Below are positions 1 through 8,251 of a stretch of DNA of 64,000 bases, one piece after another (position 1 is the stretch's first letter; each line of letters opens with the position of its first letter). Position numbers and translations under genes: made by a program. This DNA comes from Pontibacter ruber (lineage in GTDB: Bacteria > Bacteroidota > Bacteroidia > Cytophagales > Hymenobacteraceae). Location: NCBI RefSeq assembly GCF_023630205.1, contig NZ_JALPRR010000001.1, forward strand, positions 1,302,001 through 1,366,000, in the 5' to 3' direction. A model generated the notes under the pieces. It was not told where the DNA came from and did no database searches. It worked only from the letters and a program-made list of their open reading frames with translations.

Positions 1-2582
1 TACAGGGGCGCATGGCCAAGATATTGGAGCTGCTGCGCAACAAGCAGACCTTTATCATGGGTAAAGATGGGGAGCCAACCTGGCGCAAGATCAAAATTGC
101 TCCGGAAAAAGCTTCCGTGCTGTTCCATTTCAGGCGCAACGAAGACAACACGCATTACTACCCGACTATAAAGTATGCCGGCCAGAAGATGGAATTCATG
201 TACCGCGATGCGGCACTGGTTTGCTACGAGCCGGCCTGGCTTATGCTCGATGGCACCATCTATAGTTTTGAAAAACCGATCGACGGTAAAAAGCTGCAGC
301 CATTCCTGAACAAGCGCTTTATTGCCATACCCCGCTCAGTTGAAGAAACATACTACCGCAAGTTTGTGGCGCCGCTGGTAGAGCAATTTGATGTGCTTGC
401 TACCGGCTTTTCCATCCGCTCAGAACGGTATACTCCTACCCCGCACCTCACCTTCTCGGAAGTAAAGACTACTGAGAAAGCAGTTCAGCCAGCCGATGTA
501 AAAGCCGGCGCCCTGGTAAGCGATAAGATCCTGTTCGACCTCTCCTTTAAGTATGGCGACTACATAGTGCCTACAAGCGAGGCAAAGCGCGTGAGCGTAA
601 GTATGGAAAAAACAGAGGATTCGTATGTGTTCCATCGCCTGATCCGGGACCTTAACCACGAGAAAGGCTACATAAAAGAGCTGTCGAAGCGGGCACTGGA
701 AGTAAAGAACGGGCAAACCATTTTAGAAAAACCGGCTGCCTTTGCGTGGCTCAACCATAACCTGGCCGAGTTGGAACAACTTGGCTTTACCGTGCGGCAG
801 GAGGAAAAAAGCGGTAAGAATTACTTTATCGGCGAGGTATCTGTAAACGTAGGTATCACCGAGAACAACGACTGGTTCGATATTTACGGCACCGTGCGCT
901 TTGGTGAGTTCGAGATACCTTTTATTAAGCTAAAACAGCATATTCTTTCCCGCAACAACGAGTTTGAACTACCGAACGGGCAGATTGCCATCATACCGGA
1001 AGAGTGGTTTACGCAGTACATCGAGCTGTTTGCCTTCTCAGACGGCGAAGATACGCTGACGCTGAAAAAGCACCACATGGCGCTGGTAAACGACCTGGAG
1101 AACGGCAACCTGGCCACTGTGACCATGAACCGGAAACTGGAGAAGCTGCGCGAGTTCGAAACCATCGAAGATCATCCGCTGCCTTCGGGGTTCCGCGGTG
1201 AGCTGCGTCCTTACCAGAAGGCAGGCTACAACTGGCTGCACTTTGTAAAAGATTACAAGTTTGGCGGCTGCCTGGCCGATGACATGGGCCTGGGCAAAAC
1301 CGTGCAGACGCTGGCCATGCTGCAGCACCGCAAAGAGAACGGCGCCGAAGCGGCCTCGCTGCTGGTGATGCCAACTTCCCTGATCTATAACTGGCTGAAA
1401 GAGGCTGAGAAATTTACCCCGGACCTGCGCGTACTCAACTATACCGGCACCTACCGCGACAAGAACATTGAGTTGTTCCAGGAATATGACCTGGTGCTGA
1501 CTTCGTATGGCATTGTGCGCCTGGATGCGGAGCTGCTGAAGAGCTACTATTTTGATTACATCATACTCGACGAGTCCCAGGCGATCAAGAACCCGGATTC
1601 CAACACCTCGCGCTCGGTGCGTGAACTCAAGTCGCGGCACCGGCTTATACTTACCGGCACCCCTGTAGAGAACAGCACCATGGATCTGTGGTCGCAGATG
1701 ACGTTTATCAACCCGGGGCTGCTGGGCAGCAAGAACTTCTTCCGCAAAGAGTTTCTGAAGCCCATCGAGAAGCAGAAAGACGAACACAAAACACGCCGTT
1801 TGCATGCCCTGATCAAGCCGTTTATACTTCGTCGGCACAAATCACAGGTGGCCCGCGAGCTGCCCGAGAAGATTGAGCATACCATGTACTGCAAAATGAC
1901 CGAGGAGCAGGAGCATGCCTACGAAGAGACCAAGTCGTACTACCGCAACAAGATCCTGACAAGTCTGGAAGAGAACGGTGCCGGCAATACGCAGTTCATG
2001 CTCTTGCAGGGCCTGACCAAGCTGCGCCAGATCGCCAACCACCCGCTCATGACAGATCCGGGCTTTGAGGGCGAATCGGGTAAGCTGAAAGAGGTAATGC
2101 GCATGACTAAGAACGTGGTAGGCAAAGGCCACAAAGTGCTTATCTTTAGCCAGTTTGTAAAGCACCTGGAGCTTATCCGGCGTGTGCTGGACGAGAAGGA
2201 AATAACGTATGCTTACCTCGATGGCAACACCAAGGACCGGCAGAAGCAGGTGGAGCTGTTTCAGACCGACGAAAGTATAAAAGTGTTCCTGATCTCGCTG
2301 AAAGCAGGTGGCGTAGGCCTTAACCTGACCGCTGCCGACTACGTGTTCATACTTGACCCGTGGTGGAACCCGGCCGTAGAGGCACAGGCTGTAGACCGGG
2401 CGCACCGCATCGGGCAGCAGAACACAGTATTTACCTACAAGTTCATCACCAAAGATTCGGTAGAGGAAAAGATCCTGGCACTGCAAAGCCGCAAAATACA
2501 GCTCGTAACCGACCTGATCAGCACCGACGAAACCATCATCAAGAGCCTGACCAAAGAGGATATCGATAACCTGCTAAGCTAA
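1..2582 (+). CDS. SNF2-family DEAD/DEAH-box helicase, 5'-truncated by the window edge
   Basis: Swi2/Snf2-type double-stranded DNA translocase, probably acting in DNA or nucleoprotein remodelling or repair. The first Met in frame is at 12, but the frame stays open to the left edge and family members are usually longer, so the true start probably lies outside. Numbering from Met 12: an N-terminal region without clear motifs to about residue 390; Walker A GLGKT near 426; the DESQ version of the DEAH box near 519; SAT-like LTGTP near 545; helicase C-terminal domain from about 700 with DPWWNP near 782 and the SNF2 hallmark DRAHRIGQ near 796. A strong hairpin terminator follows. The family is certain; the cellular role is inferred. 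Confidence 0.9.
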   Translation, partial: QGRMAKILELLRNKQTFIMGKDGEPTWRKIKIAPEKASVLFHFRRNEDNTHYYPTIKYAGQKMEFMYRDAALVCYEPAWLMLDGTIYSFEKPIDGKKLQPFLNKRFIAIPRSVEETYYRKFVAPLVEQFDVLATGFSIRSERYTPTPHLTFSEVKTTEKAVQPADVKAGALVSDKILFDLSFKYGDYIVPTSEAKRVSVSMEKTEDSYVFHRLIRDLNHEKGYIKELSKRALEVKNGQTILEKPAAFAWLNHNLAELEQLGFTVRQEEKSGKNYFIGEVSVNVGITENNDWFDIYGTVRFGEFEIPFIKLKQHILSRNNEFELPNGQIAIIPEEWFTQYIELFAFSDGEDTLTLKKHHMALVNDLENGNLATVTMNRKLEKLREFETIEDHPLPSGFRGELRPYQKAGYNWLHFVKDYKFGGCLADDMGLGKTVQTLAMLQHRKENGAEAASLLVMPTSLIYNWLKEAEKFTPDLRVLNYTGTYRDKNIELFQEYDLVLTSYGIVRLDAELLKSYYFDYIILDESQAIKNPDSNTSRSVRELKSRHRLILTGTPVENSTMDLWSQMTFINPGLLGSKNFFRKEFLKPIEKQKDEHKTRRLHALIKPFILRRHKSQVARELPEKIEHTMYCKMTEEQEHAYEETKSYYRNKILTSLEENGAGNTQFMLLQGLTKLRQIANHPLMTDPGFEGESGKLKEVMRMTKNVVGKGHKVLIFSQFVKHLELIRRVLDEKEITYAYLDGNTKDRQKQVELFQTDESIKVFLISLKAGGVGLNLTAADYVFILDPWWNPAVEAQAVDRAHRIGQQNTVFTYKFITKDSVEEKILALQSRKIQLVTDLISTDETIIKSLTKEDIDNLLS

Positions 2583-2640
2583 ATTGTTGAATGGCTGAAT
2601 TGTTAAATTGATGATAAGCTATAAGTATAAAGTATGAAAA

Positions 2641-2676
2641 GCCGCTGCAGGTATAAATGCAGCGGCTTTTTCTTTT
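2641..2676 (+). terminator. Rho-independent terminator after the SNF2 gene
   Basis: Arms GCCGCTGCA and TGCAGCGGC (2641-2649 and 2658-2666) enclose an 8-nt loop and are followed by a T-rich tract. It lies 59 nt past the helicase stop. Confidence 0.8.
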
Positions 2677-2728
2677 ACAGGAAGTATAACTTTAGCGTCC
2701 GGAGGAAGGTTAAAAGGAATACTAACAA

Positions 2729-2920
2729 AGTTCCCCTCCTTGGAGGGGGAAGGGGTGGGTTCGAAGCTTGCGACCATAGGTCTCGAGAACGCGAGTTTGG
2801 AGGTAGCGAGCGTAGCTCTGAGGGGCAGGGATTGTTGGGTCACAGCAGCGATGAAAGTATAACCTGACTTACACCAATGGCAGAAATTCCCCTCCTTGGA
2901 AGGGCAGGGGTGGGTTTATA
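2729..2920. repeat. Dispersed intergenic repeat, copy 1
   Basis: Gene-free sequence with C-rich then G-rich blocks (CCCCTCCTTGGAGG then AAGGGGTGGG, twice), a GAACGCGAGTTTG block and a GCGAGCGTAGCTCTGAGGGG block. Very similar blocks recur in rearranged order at 43020-43320. No credible ORF: the 77-codon frame here has no family features and covers the repeat. Confidence 0.55.
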
Positions 2921-2950
2921 CTTTTACCTGAACAATATACAGCCATGGCG

Positions 2951-3191
2951 CGAGCGTCCTCGCTCGTGACGAACTATAGCGGGGCCTCTGGCCCGGTAGA
3001 GTCAGAGACTAAACATCATACTTAGACACGGGAATAATTCCCGCGCCAGAAAAAGCGGGTAACGCTGGTTACAAACTGGCCTCATGTGCAGCCACAAGCC
3101 ACGCGCACGCTAAACGTGTGGCATGGGGAGCGACGTCACACGCGAATCTGGAGATTCGCTCCTATACCAAGTCGCGGAAGTTACTTCCGCG
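2951..3191. repeat. Run of seven short, tight, mutually different hairpins
   Basis: Seven perfect inverted repeats follow one another with very short loops. Stems: CGAGCG (2951-2966), GGGCC (2982-2994), CGGGAAT (3029-3043), GTAAC (3059-3072), CACG (3106-3118), GCGAATCT (3142-3159), CGCGGAAGT (3173-3191). Loops are 1 to 5 nt. The stems are unrelated in sequence. Two are followed by GCGCCAGA, a word that recurs at about 9511 and 9552. No T-tract follows any of them, so they are not ordinary terminators. Confidence 0.6.
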
Positions 3192-3238
3192 CCAGACGAG
3201 AAAAGCAATCAACAATTTAACAATCCATCAATCAAACC

Positions 3239-3679
3239 ATGCAACTCCACCTACAAACAGCCGTGCAGCAGGATTACCTGAAAGTGTTTCATGCATTTGA
3301 CGAGCAGCTGTTCCGGAGGCTGTCGCCGCCCTACCCGCGCCTGAAGCTGCTGCGCTTTGACGGCAGCAAGCCCGGCGATGTGGTGGAGGTAGAACTGCAG
3401 ACCGGTTTCAAATCTTTCCGCTGGACCAGCCTGATCACCGAAGAAAGTATAACTGACACCGAAGCATACTTTGTAGACCAGGGGCAGGAACTTCCTCCTC
3501 CCCTGCGCTACTGGCATCACAAGCACTTGATAACGAAGTATGGCAGCGGCGCCATCATACACGACATCATCACCTACAGCACCGGCTTTAAGCTGCTCGA
3601 CCTGCTGTTCTACCCGCTCATGCTGGCGCAGTTTGGCATGCGCAAACCAATCTACCGGAAAGTATTTGGCAAAGTATAA
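3239..3679 (+). CDS. SRPBCC-family ligand-binding protein of the carotenoid block
   Basis: A 146-residue protein resembling the START/SRPBCC (cyclase/dehydrase) fold. It has no signal peptide; an early acidic/aromatic segment, central WTSLI and a basic C-terminus are visible. Such proteins often sit beside crt genes in Bacteroidota, and this one lies 71 nt upstream of the CrtD-like desaturase on the same strand. It may bind an isoprenoid or pigment intermediate, but that is inference. Start: ATG at 3239, directly after an AT-rich AACAATTTAACAAT leader. The fold assignment is by overall resemblance, not by a catalytic motif. Confidence 0.7.
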   Translation: MQLHLQTAVQQDYLKVFHAFDEQLFRRLSPPYPRLKLLRFDGSKPGDVVEVELQTGFKSFRWTSLITEESITDTEAYFVDQGQELPPPLRYWHHKHLITKYGSGAIIHDIITYSTGFKLLDLLFYPLMLAQFGMRKPIYRKVFGKV

Positions 3680-3750
3680 TTGTCTGTCAAAACCTTTCCA
3701 CTACCCCATCAGTTTAGTGCAGAAGAAGTATAAACTGCGTATCTTGAAGT

Positions 3751-5247
3751 ATGACCAAAGCAGCCATTATCGGTTCGGGAATAGGCGGTATAGCCGCAGC
3801 CATCAGGCTGGCTGTGAAAGGGTATGAGGTAACCGTGCTGGAAGCCAATGCTGCGTTCGGGGGCAAGATGCACCAGTTCGACCTGCAGGGTTACCGCTTC
3901 GATGCCGGGCCTTCGTTGTTCACGCTGCCGCACCTCGTGGATGAGCTGTTTACCTTGGCCGGCCGCACCCCTTCCGATTACTTTACCTACACCCGCCTCG
4001 ACCCTATTACGCATTACTTCTGGCCCGACGGCAGCAGACTGAAAGCTTATGCCGACCCGGAAGCGTTTGCAACGGAAGCAGCGCAGCAACTGGGCGTACC
4101 GAAGCAGGCGGTGCTGGATGTATTGGCAAAGAGCGCCCGTCTTTACAAGGGCACTGCCGATACCTTTCTGCACAAGTCGCTGCACCGGCTCGATACCTAC
4201 CTGAGCCCGGATGTGCTGAAGGCGCTGGGTTGCCTCTCCGACCTGGGCCTAACGACAACCATGCACGCCGCTAACGCGCAGCAGTTTTCGGACACACGCT
4301 TTGTGCAGCTGCTCGACCGCTTTGCCACCTACAACGGCTCCGACCCGTACCAGGCACCCGGCACCCTGAACCTGATCCCGCACCTGGAGCACAACATTGG
4401 CGCTTTTTATCCGAAAGGCGGCATCTACGCCATTGCCAGTAGCCTGGTAAAATTAGCCGAAGAGCTAGGCGTAGAATTCAAATATAACGAGCGGGTAGAG
4501 CGGATTCTGACAACAAAAGGCAGAGCAACCGGCGTGCAAACAGCTAAAGGGACTTACCAGGCCGAAGTAGTGGTGAGCAACATGGATGTGGTGCCCACCT
4601 ACCGCAGGCTCCTGCCCGACCAGCCGGCGCCGGAACAAACGCTGCAACAACCGCGATCAAGCTCCGCCCTTATTTATTATTGGGGCGTACAGCGGGAGTT
4701 CCCGGAACTGCATTTGCACAACATCTTCTTCAGCCAGAACTATAAAGAAGAATTCGAGCACATTTTTAAGTATAAAAGTATAAGCGCTGACCCGACAGTG
4801 TACGTGAACATCACCTCGAAGCTGGAGCCGGAGGATGCGCCACCGGGTTGCGAAAACTGGTTTGTGATGGTGAACGTGCCGCACCACCAGGGGCAGGACT
4901 GGCCGCAACTGATCAATACGACACGTGCCGCCGTAGTAAACAAGCTGAGCAAGATGCTGCAAACCGACCTGGCGCCGCTGATACAATGCGAGCAGGTATT
5001 GGATCCGCTCCTGATCGAGCAGCAGACTTCTTCTTACGCCGGAGCACTGTACGGCAGCAGTTCTAATAACCGGATGGCGGCTTTCCTGCGCCACCCGAAT
5101 TTTAGTTCTAAGATCAGGGGGTTATACTTTTGCGGAGGCAGCGTGCACCCGGGCGGCGGCATTCCGCTGTGCCTGCTTTCGGCCAGCATTGTTGGGCACC
5201 TGGCGCCAACTCCTGCTACAATCACCAAGTATAAAGCCCATGCCTGA
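3751..5247 (+). CDS. crtD: CrtI/CrtD-type phytoene desaturase-family carotenoid oxidoreductase
   Basis: FAD-dependent carotenoid desaturase of 498 residues. The N-terminal dinucleotide-binding motif GSGIGG is at 8-13, followed by an acidic residue at the end of the second strand (VLEAN). The C-terminal FAD-contact motif CGGSVHPGGGIP is near 457-468. The overlapping CruF-like gene points to the 1-hydroxycarotenoid 3,4-desaturase (CrtD) role in monocyclic carotenoids (myxol/flexixanthin type) rather than phytoene desaturation. Family knowledge cannot settle substrate from sequence alone. It is translationally coupled to the next gene. Confidence 0.85.
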   Translation: MTKAAIIGSGIGGIAAAIRLAVKGYEVTVLEANAAFGGKMHQFDLQGYRFDAGPSLFTLPHLVDELFTLAGRTPSDYFTYTRLDPITHYFWPDGSRLKAYADPEAFATEAAQQLGVPKQAVLDVLAKSARLYKGTADTFLHKSLHRLDTYLSPDVLKALGCLSDLGLTTTMHAANAQQFSDTRFVQLLDRFATYNGSDPYQAPGTLNLIPHLEHNIGAFYPKGGIYAIASSLVKLAEELGVEFKYNERVERILTTKGRATGVQTAKGTYQAEVVVSNMDVVPTYRRLLPDQPAPEQTLQQPRSSSALIYYWGVQREFPELHLHNIFFSQNYKEEFEHIFKYKSISADPTVYVNITSKLEPEDAPPGCENWFVMVNVPHHQGQDWPQLINTTRAAVVNKLSKMLQTDLAPLIQCEQVLDPLLIEQQTSSYAGALYGSSSNNRMAAFLRHPNFSSKIRGLYFCGGSVHPGGGIPLCLLSASIVGHLAPTPATITKYKAHA

Positions 5248-5923
5248 TACCATACAGACACAACGCGCTGCCACGTCCATACTGCAAAAGCTGCACCCGT
5301 ATGCCTTTTCGGTCGCCTTGTTTGTGCTGGTGCTCTTTCATGCGGTAGGCTTCTGGGGGCTTCTGTTCAGCAACGATCCGGAGTATTTTCAGACGCTCAC
5401 CCCCATGAACCTGCTGCTGACGTATGCGCTGCTGTTCGCCTTTCATAAGCGCTGGAATAGCACGTTCATACTTTTCGCCGTGGTGGTGGCAGTAGCTGGT
5501 TTTATGGCCGAGGTGGTGGGCATCCATACAGGCCTGCTGTTTGGCAACTACAGCTACGGCGCGGCATTGGGTACCAAGTTGTTTGAGGTGCCGCTGCTGA
5601 TCGGGCTGAACTGGCTGATGCTGGTGTATACCACCGGGCACATTGCCAACTATACTTCGCTGCACTGGCTGGCAAAAGCACTGCTGGCCGCGTTGCTGAT
5701 GGTGGGGCTGGACTTTTTTATAGAACCGGTGGCCATGCGCTTCGATTTCTGGAGCTGGAATGGCGATCGTATCCCATGGTCTAACTACATAGGGTGGCTT
5801 GGGTTGTCGCTGCTGCTGCAGGTATATTTTCAGAGAACGGCTATCTACAAGCGCAACCGGCTTGCTCCTTTTGTGTACCTGGTGCAACTGGTATTTTTTT
5901 TAGGGCTGTACCTTTTTATATAA
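5240..5923 (+). CDS. cruF: Carotenoid biosynthesis protein, CruF-like (DUF422) integral membrane hydratase
   Basis: A 227-residue, highly hydrophobic protein with about seven membrane segments, matching the CruF/DUF422 family. Family members hydrate the 1',2' double bond of the linear end of gamma-carotene-type pigments. The charged motif GIHTGLLFGNYSYG and the late FWSWNGDRIPWSNYIGW segment are family-like. The chosen ATG at 5240 overlaps the stop of the desaturase (ATGCCTGA), implying coupling. An in-frame upstream start at 5189 would add only 17 non-hydrophobic residues inside crtD and is unlikely. Confidence 0.85.
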   Translation: MPDTIQTQRAATSILQKLHPYAFSVALFVLVLFHAVGFWGLLFSNDPEYFQTLTPMNLLLTYALLFAFHKRWNSTFILFAVVVAVAGFMAEVVGIHTGLLFGNYSYGAALGTKLFEVPLLIGLNWLMLVYTTGHIANYTSLHWLAKALLAALLMVGLDFFIEPVAMRFDFWSWNGDRIPWSNYIGWLGLSLLLQVYFQRTAIYKRNRLAPFVYLVQLVFFLGLYLFI

Positions 5924-5950
5924 GAGTTTGTAACTCATGTTTTAACCGCC

Positions 5951-5981
5951 TTGTACATTGTGCATGTATGCTTTATCTTTG
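5951..5981 (+). promoter_or_regulatory. Bacteroidota-type promoter for the TetR-family gene
   Basis: TTG at 5951-5953, 20-nt spacer, then TATCTTTG at 5974-5981, matching the Bacteroidota sigma-ABfr consensus TTTG-N~19-TANNTTTG. It lies about 100 nt before the chosen start and downstream of cruF. Confidence 0.65.
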
Positions 5982-6080
5982 TCAGCCGGCGGCAACATCC
6001 GTTACAACAGGACCGTTAGATTGTATCTTTTTACGTACAATGTTTGCCCACAAGGCAGAGCTGTACACCGAAGCACCATT

Positions 6081-6695
6081 ATGCAAATGACTTTTTTAGA
6101 GACCATATTGGGAGAGCTCCTGCAAATATTTAAGCGGGATGGTATAGAATCGCACACCGACGAGGATCTCATCAGGATACTTGATATACGGCAAACAACT
6201 TTTAAAGAGCTGTTCTCGAGCCGGGCAGATATGGTGAAGCAGGTAGTTTTGTTAGATATTGAGCAACAGAAGCGCGAACAAACGCAGTTGCTGGCGAAGG
6301 CCGCTAACCCTGTGGAAGAATTTATGCTGCTGCTGCAGGACGGTATCAGGAGAATACGGGAGATAAACCCCGTGTTTATCGGAGATATGCAACGCTACCC
6401 GGAAGCATGGAAAATGAGTATGGAGCACGTGAGCAGCAACAACCAGCAAGTAAATGCAGATATTCTGAACAGGGGCATTCTGGAAGGCTATTTCCGAAAA
6501 GACATCAACCTGCAAGTGGTTACAAAGATCATCCTGGAGCAGTTCTTCATGATGATAAACCCCAACATCTTCCCGCCGCAAAAGTACGACCTGTCGGAAG
6601 TATTCCGAAGTATTTACCTGTACTATGTGCGAGGCTTCTGCACCGATACCGGCAGCAAATTGGCCGAAGAGTTTTTCTCTAAGAACAACCTGTAA
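6081..6695 (+). CDS. TetR/AcrR-family transcriptional regulator
   Basis: A 204-residue protein. Residues 10-55 form the TetR helix-turn-helix (FLETILGELLQIF..., then ...TTFKELFSSRADMV). The remainder is an alpha-helical ligand/dimerisation domain ending in a basic tail. The ATG at 6081 begins the usual N-terminal helix. An in-frame ATG at 5958 would place the promoter inside the coding sequence and add a Cys-rich segment with no similarity, so it is rejected. Target unknown; possible regulation of the carotenoid genes just upstream is only positional inference. Confidence 0.8.
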   Translation: MQMTFLETILGELLQIFKRDGIESHTDEDLIRILDIRQTTFKELFSSRADMVKQVVLLDIEQQKREQTQLLAKAANPVEEFMLLLQDGIRRIREINPVFIGDMQRYPEAWKMSMEHVSSNNQQVNADILNRGILEGYFRKDINLQVVTKIILEQFFMMINPNIFPPQKYDLSEVFRSIYLYYVRGFCTDTGSKLAEEFFSKNNL

Positions 6696-6710
6696 CCTAC
6701 ACAAATACAA

Positions 6711-6746
6711 AAGGCCCGGAGCATGCGCTTCGGGCCTCTTTTTTTA
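6711..6746. terminator. Bidirectional terminator between convergent genes
   Basis: AGGCCCG (6712-6718) and CGGGCCT (6731-6737) form a stem followed by a run of T. It separates the TetR gene from the minus-strand thioredoxin pair. Confidence 0.8.
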
Positions 6747-6761
6747 TACTTTAATCAGGTA

Positions 6762-7004
6762 TTAGCTGATAGAAACGCGTACTTTTTTGGTGTACTCGCG
6801 CAGCGCTGTTTTAAAATCAGCGCCACTGTCCTGCATGTGGTTCAGGATCCAGACTGCGGCCAGCACGTGCGTCAGCTGTTCGCCTTCGTCGTCGCCTTCT
6901 ACCTCAATAGCAAGCGGCTGCTCGTCTACAATGGCAGCCTCTGCAGCCATCAGTGCGTCCAGTGTCTGCGTTTCTACTAACTTCTTTATAGCGGGTATTT
7001 TCAT
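6762..7004 (-). CDS. Small conserved acidic protein (DUF6952-like), partner of thioredoxin gene
   Basis: An 80-residue soluble acidic protein with EVEGDDEGEQLTHVLAA in the centre and a basic REYTKKVR tail. Its length and central motif resemble a small Bacteroidota family of unknown function (DUF6952, from memory). It starts 6 nt after the thioredoxin stop on the same strand, so the two are probably co-transcribed and may share a redox-related role. No catalytic motif is visible. Confidence 0.7.
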   Translation of the reverse strand: MKIPAIKKLVETQTLDALMAAEAAIVDEQPLAIEVEGDDEGEQLTHVLAAVWILNHMQDSGADFKTALREYTKKVRVSIS

Positions 7005-7010
7005 CTCGGA

Positions 7011-7331
7011 TTATACTGTAAGTTTATGAATCAGGTCGCGCACGGCTTCCTCTTTGCTGGCAGCTACGGTATCTACCAGTTTGCCTCCTTTAAACACAGC
7101 GAAGAAAGGCAGATTGGTTACGCCGGCAAGTTTACGGGCTTCCGGACTTGTTTCTGCGTTCACATCCACAAAAGCGACATTGGCAAAAGCATCGTCGTCA
7201 GACATGCGCTTGAACTTTGGTGCAAATAAACGGCAGCTGCCGCACCAGTCAGCATAGTACTTCACTACCACGTTCTGGTTCGTGTTAAGTACGTTGGTAA
7301 AATCGTTATCAGTTGCTAGTATAACAGCCAT
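7011..7331 (-). CDS. Thioredoxin-family protein
   Basis: A 106-residue single-domain thioredoxin fold with active-site WCGSC (Cys30 and Cys33) and the cis-Pro segment TNLPFF. It has no signal peptide, so it is cytoplasmic. The dipeptide GS between the cysteines differs from the usual GP, suggesting a specialised thioredoxin-like reductant or chaperone rather than TrxA. It is the first gene of a two-gene unit with the acidic protein downstream. Confidence 0.9.
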   Translation of the reverse strand: MAVILATDNDFTNVLNTNQNVVVKYYADWCGSCRLFAPKFKRMSDDDAFANVAFVDVNAETSPEARKLAGVTNLPFFAVFKGGKLVDTVAASKEEAVRDLIHKLTV

Positions 7332-7483
7332 ATTCTCTATTGGTTAATATAGGTTATAAATTCAGATCAGGTATGCCCTTAAGTCATACTTGCTTCAAAG
7401 GTAAATGTTTCAGGCCTAATATGCAGCTTTAGCTATCCTTAAGAGGCCACTTCCGGCTCATAACAGCTAACCTGCAGTTTTGT

Positions 7484-8176
7484 TTAGCGTCTTCTTCTGC
7501 TTTTTTTAGGCTGATCGTTGAGGTAGGCGATGAACTCTTTTTTACGGAAGGTGATGTGCCACATACCCCGCAGCTCGCCTGTCTGGTAGCCTGTTGCGGC
7601 ATCTGTCGGGTACTTTTGTTTGATCTTCTCGTAATCTGCAGCGGCAATGTTCTGGCCGATGGTGCCGTGGCAGTTCAGGCAGTTCTGATTTCGGATGTAG
7701 ATGGGCGAGGTATAAAGTAGCTCTTCGTTGTTCAGCGCAACTACCTGGGGCTCCTTTAGCGCTCCTTTTTCGTACTGCGCAAGTATGGCTGCGGCCTGGC
7801 CGCCGGCTTTGTTTGCCGGGTTGCGCAGGCGGGTGCCGGTGCGCTGGGCGGTGGCGCCAAATTTTTCTTCCAGGGCATTTACGGCCTCATAGTTCTCGGG
7901 CTGGCAGTAGGCCATGGCTGCGGCCACCCCGCCTTTCTGAAGCTCTTCCTGCAGCCGGGCGTCCAGTTCCTGCTGCGCTACTACTACCACCGAGTCGCCG
8001 GCTTTTTGGGCAGCTTTCAGAATATCGTTCTGGGTGAGGCGTTTGATTTTATGGCGTTCAACTTCCTGGGCTATTTCTTTGCCTCCTTCTATGGGTTTTA
8101 CTTTTAAATCGCAGCCTGAAACTATACTGGCACCTAAAAAAGTTATAGATATGAGAAAGGTACGGCAGTTGAACAT
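7484..8176 (-). CDS. Tll0287-like (DUF3365) c-type heme lipoprotein
   Basis: A 230-residue exported protein. Starting at 8176 the N-terminus is a lipoprotein signal ending SIVSGC, so Cys is the likely lipidation site. A single heme-attachment motif CLNCH lies near residue 166, within the family's PIYIRNQNCLNCHG context. Family members are periplasmic single-heme proteins that may sense redox or gas. The extra 22 residues from the upstream TTG/ATG frame would bury the signal peptide and overlap the prfA promoter region, so they are excluded. The C-terminus is a run of arginines. Monocistronic and divergent from prfA. Confidence 0.8.
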   Translation of the reverse strand: MFNCRTFLISITFLGASIVSGCDLKVKPIEGGKEIAQEVERHKIKRLTQNDILKAAQKAGDSVVVVAQQELDARLQEELQKGGVAAAMAYCQPENYEAVNALEEKFGATAQRTGTRLRNPANKAGGQAAAILAQYEKGALKEPQVVALNNEELLYTSPIYIRNQNCLNCHGTIGQNIAAADYEKIKQKYPTDAATGYQTGELRGMWHITFRKKEFIAYLNDQPKKSRRRR

Positions 8177-8220
8177 CTTTTTAGCCAAATTTGTATTTAA
8201 GAAACTACACGCCAATTTAG

Positions 8221-8228
8221 TATCTTTG
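8221..8228 (+). promoter_or_regulatory. -7 box (TATCTTTG) upstream of prfA
   Basis: TATCTTTG matches the Bacteroidota TANNTTTG element 23 nt before the prfA start. The nearest TTTG (8190-8193) has a longer than usual spacer of 27 nt, so the -33 element is uncertain. Confidence 0.5.
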
Positions 8229-8251
8229 CACTTTAAAACCATAACAGACCG

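Noticed and set aside
1038..1838. 266-codon minus-strand open frame
   Set aside because: Antisense shadow of the SNF2 helicase.
2634..2867. 77-codon ORF after the SNF2 gene
   Set aside because: It starts inside the terminator hairpin and consists of dispersed repeat sequence.
2951..3191. CRISPR array
   Set aside because: The inverted repeats are all different and there is no direct repeat-spacer pattern; no cas genes are in the window.
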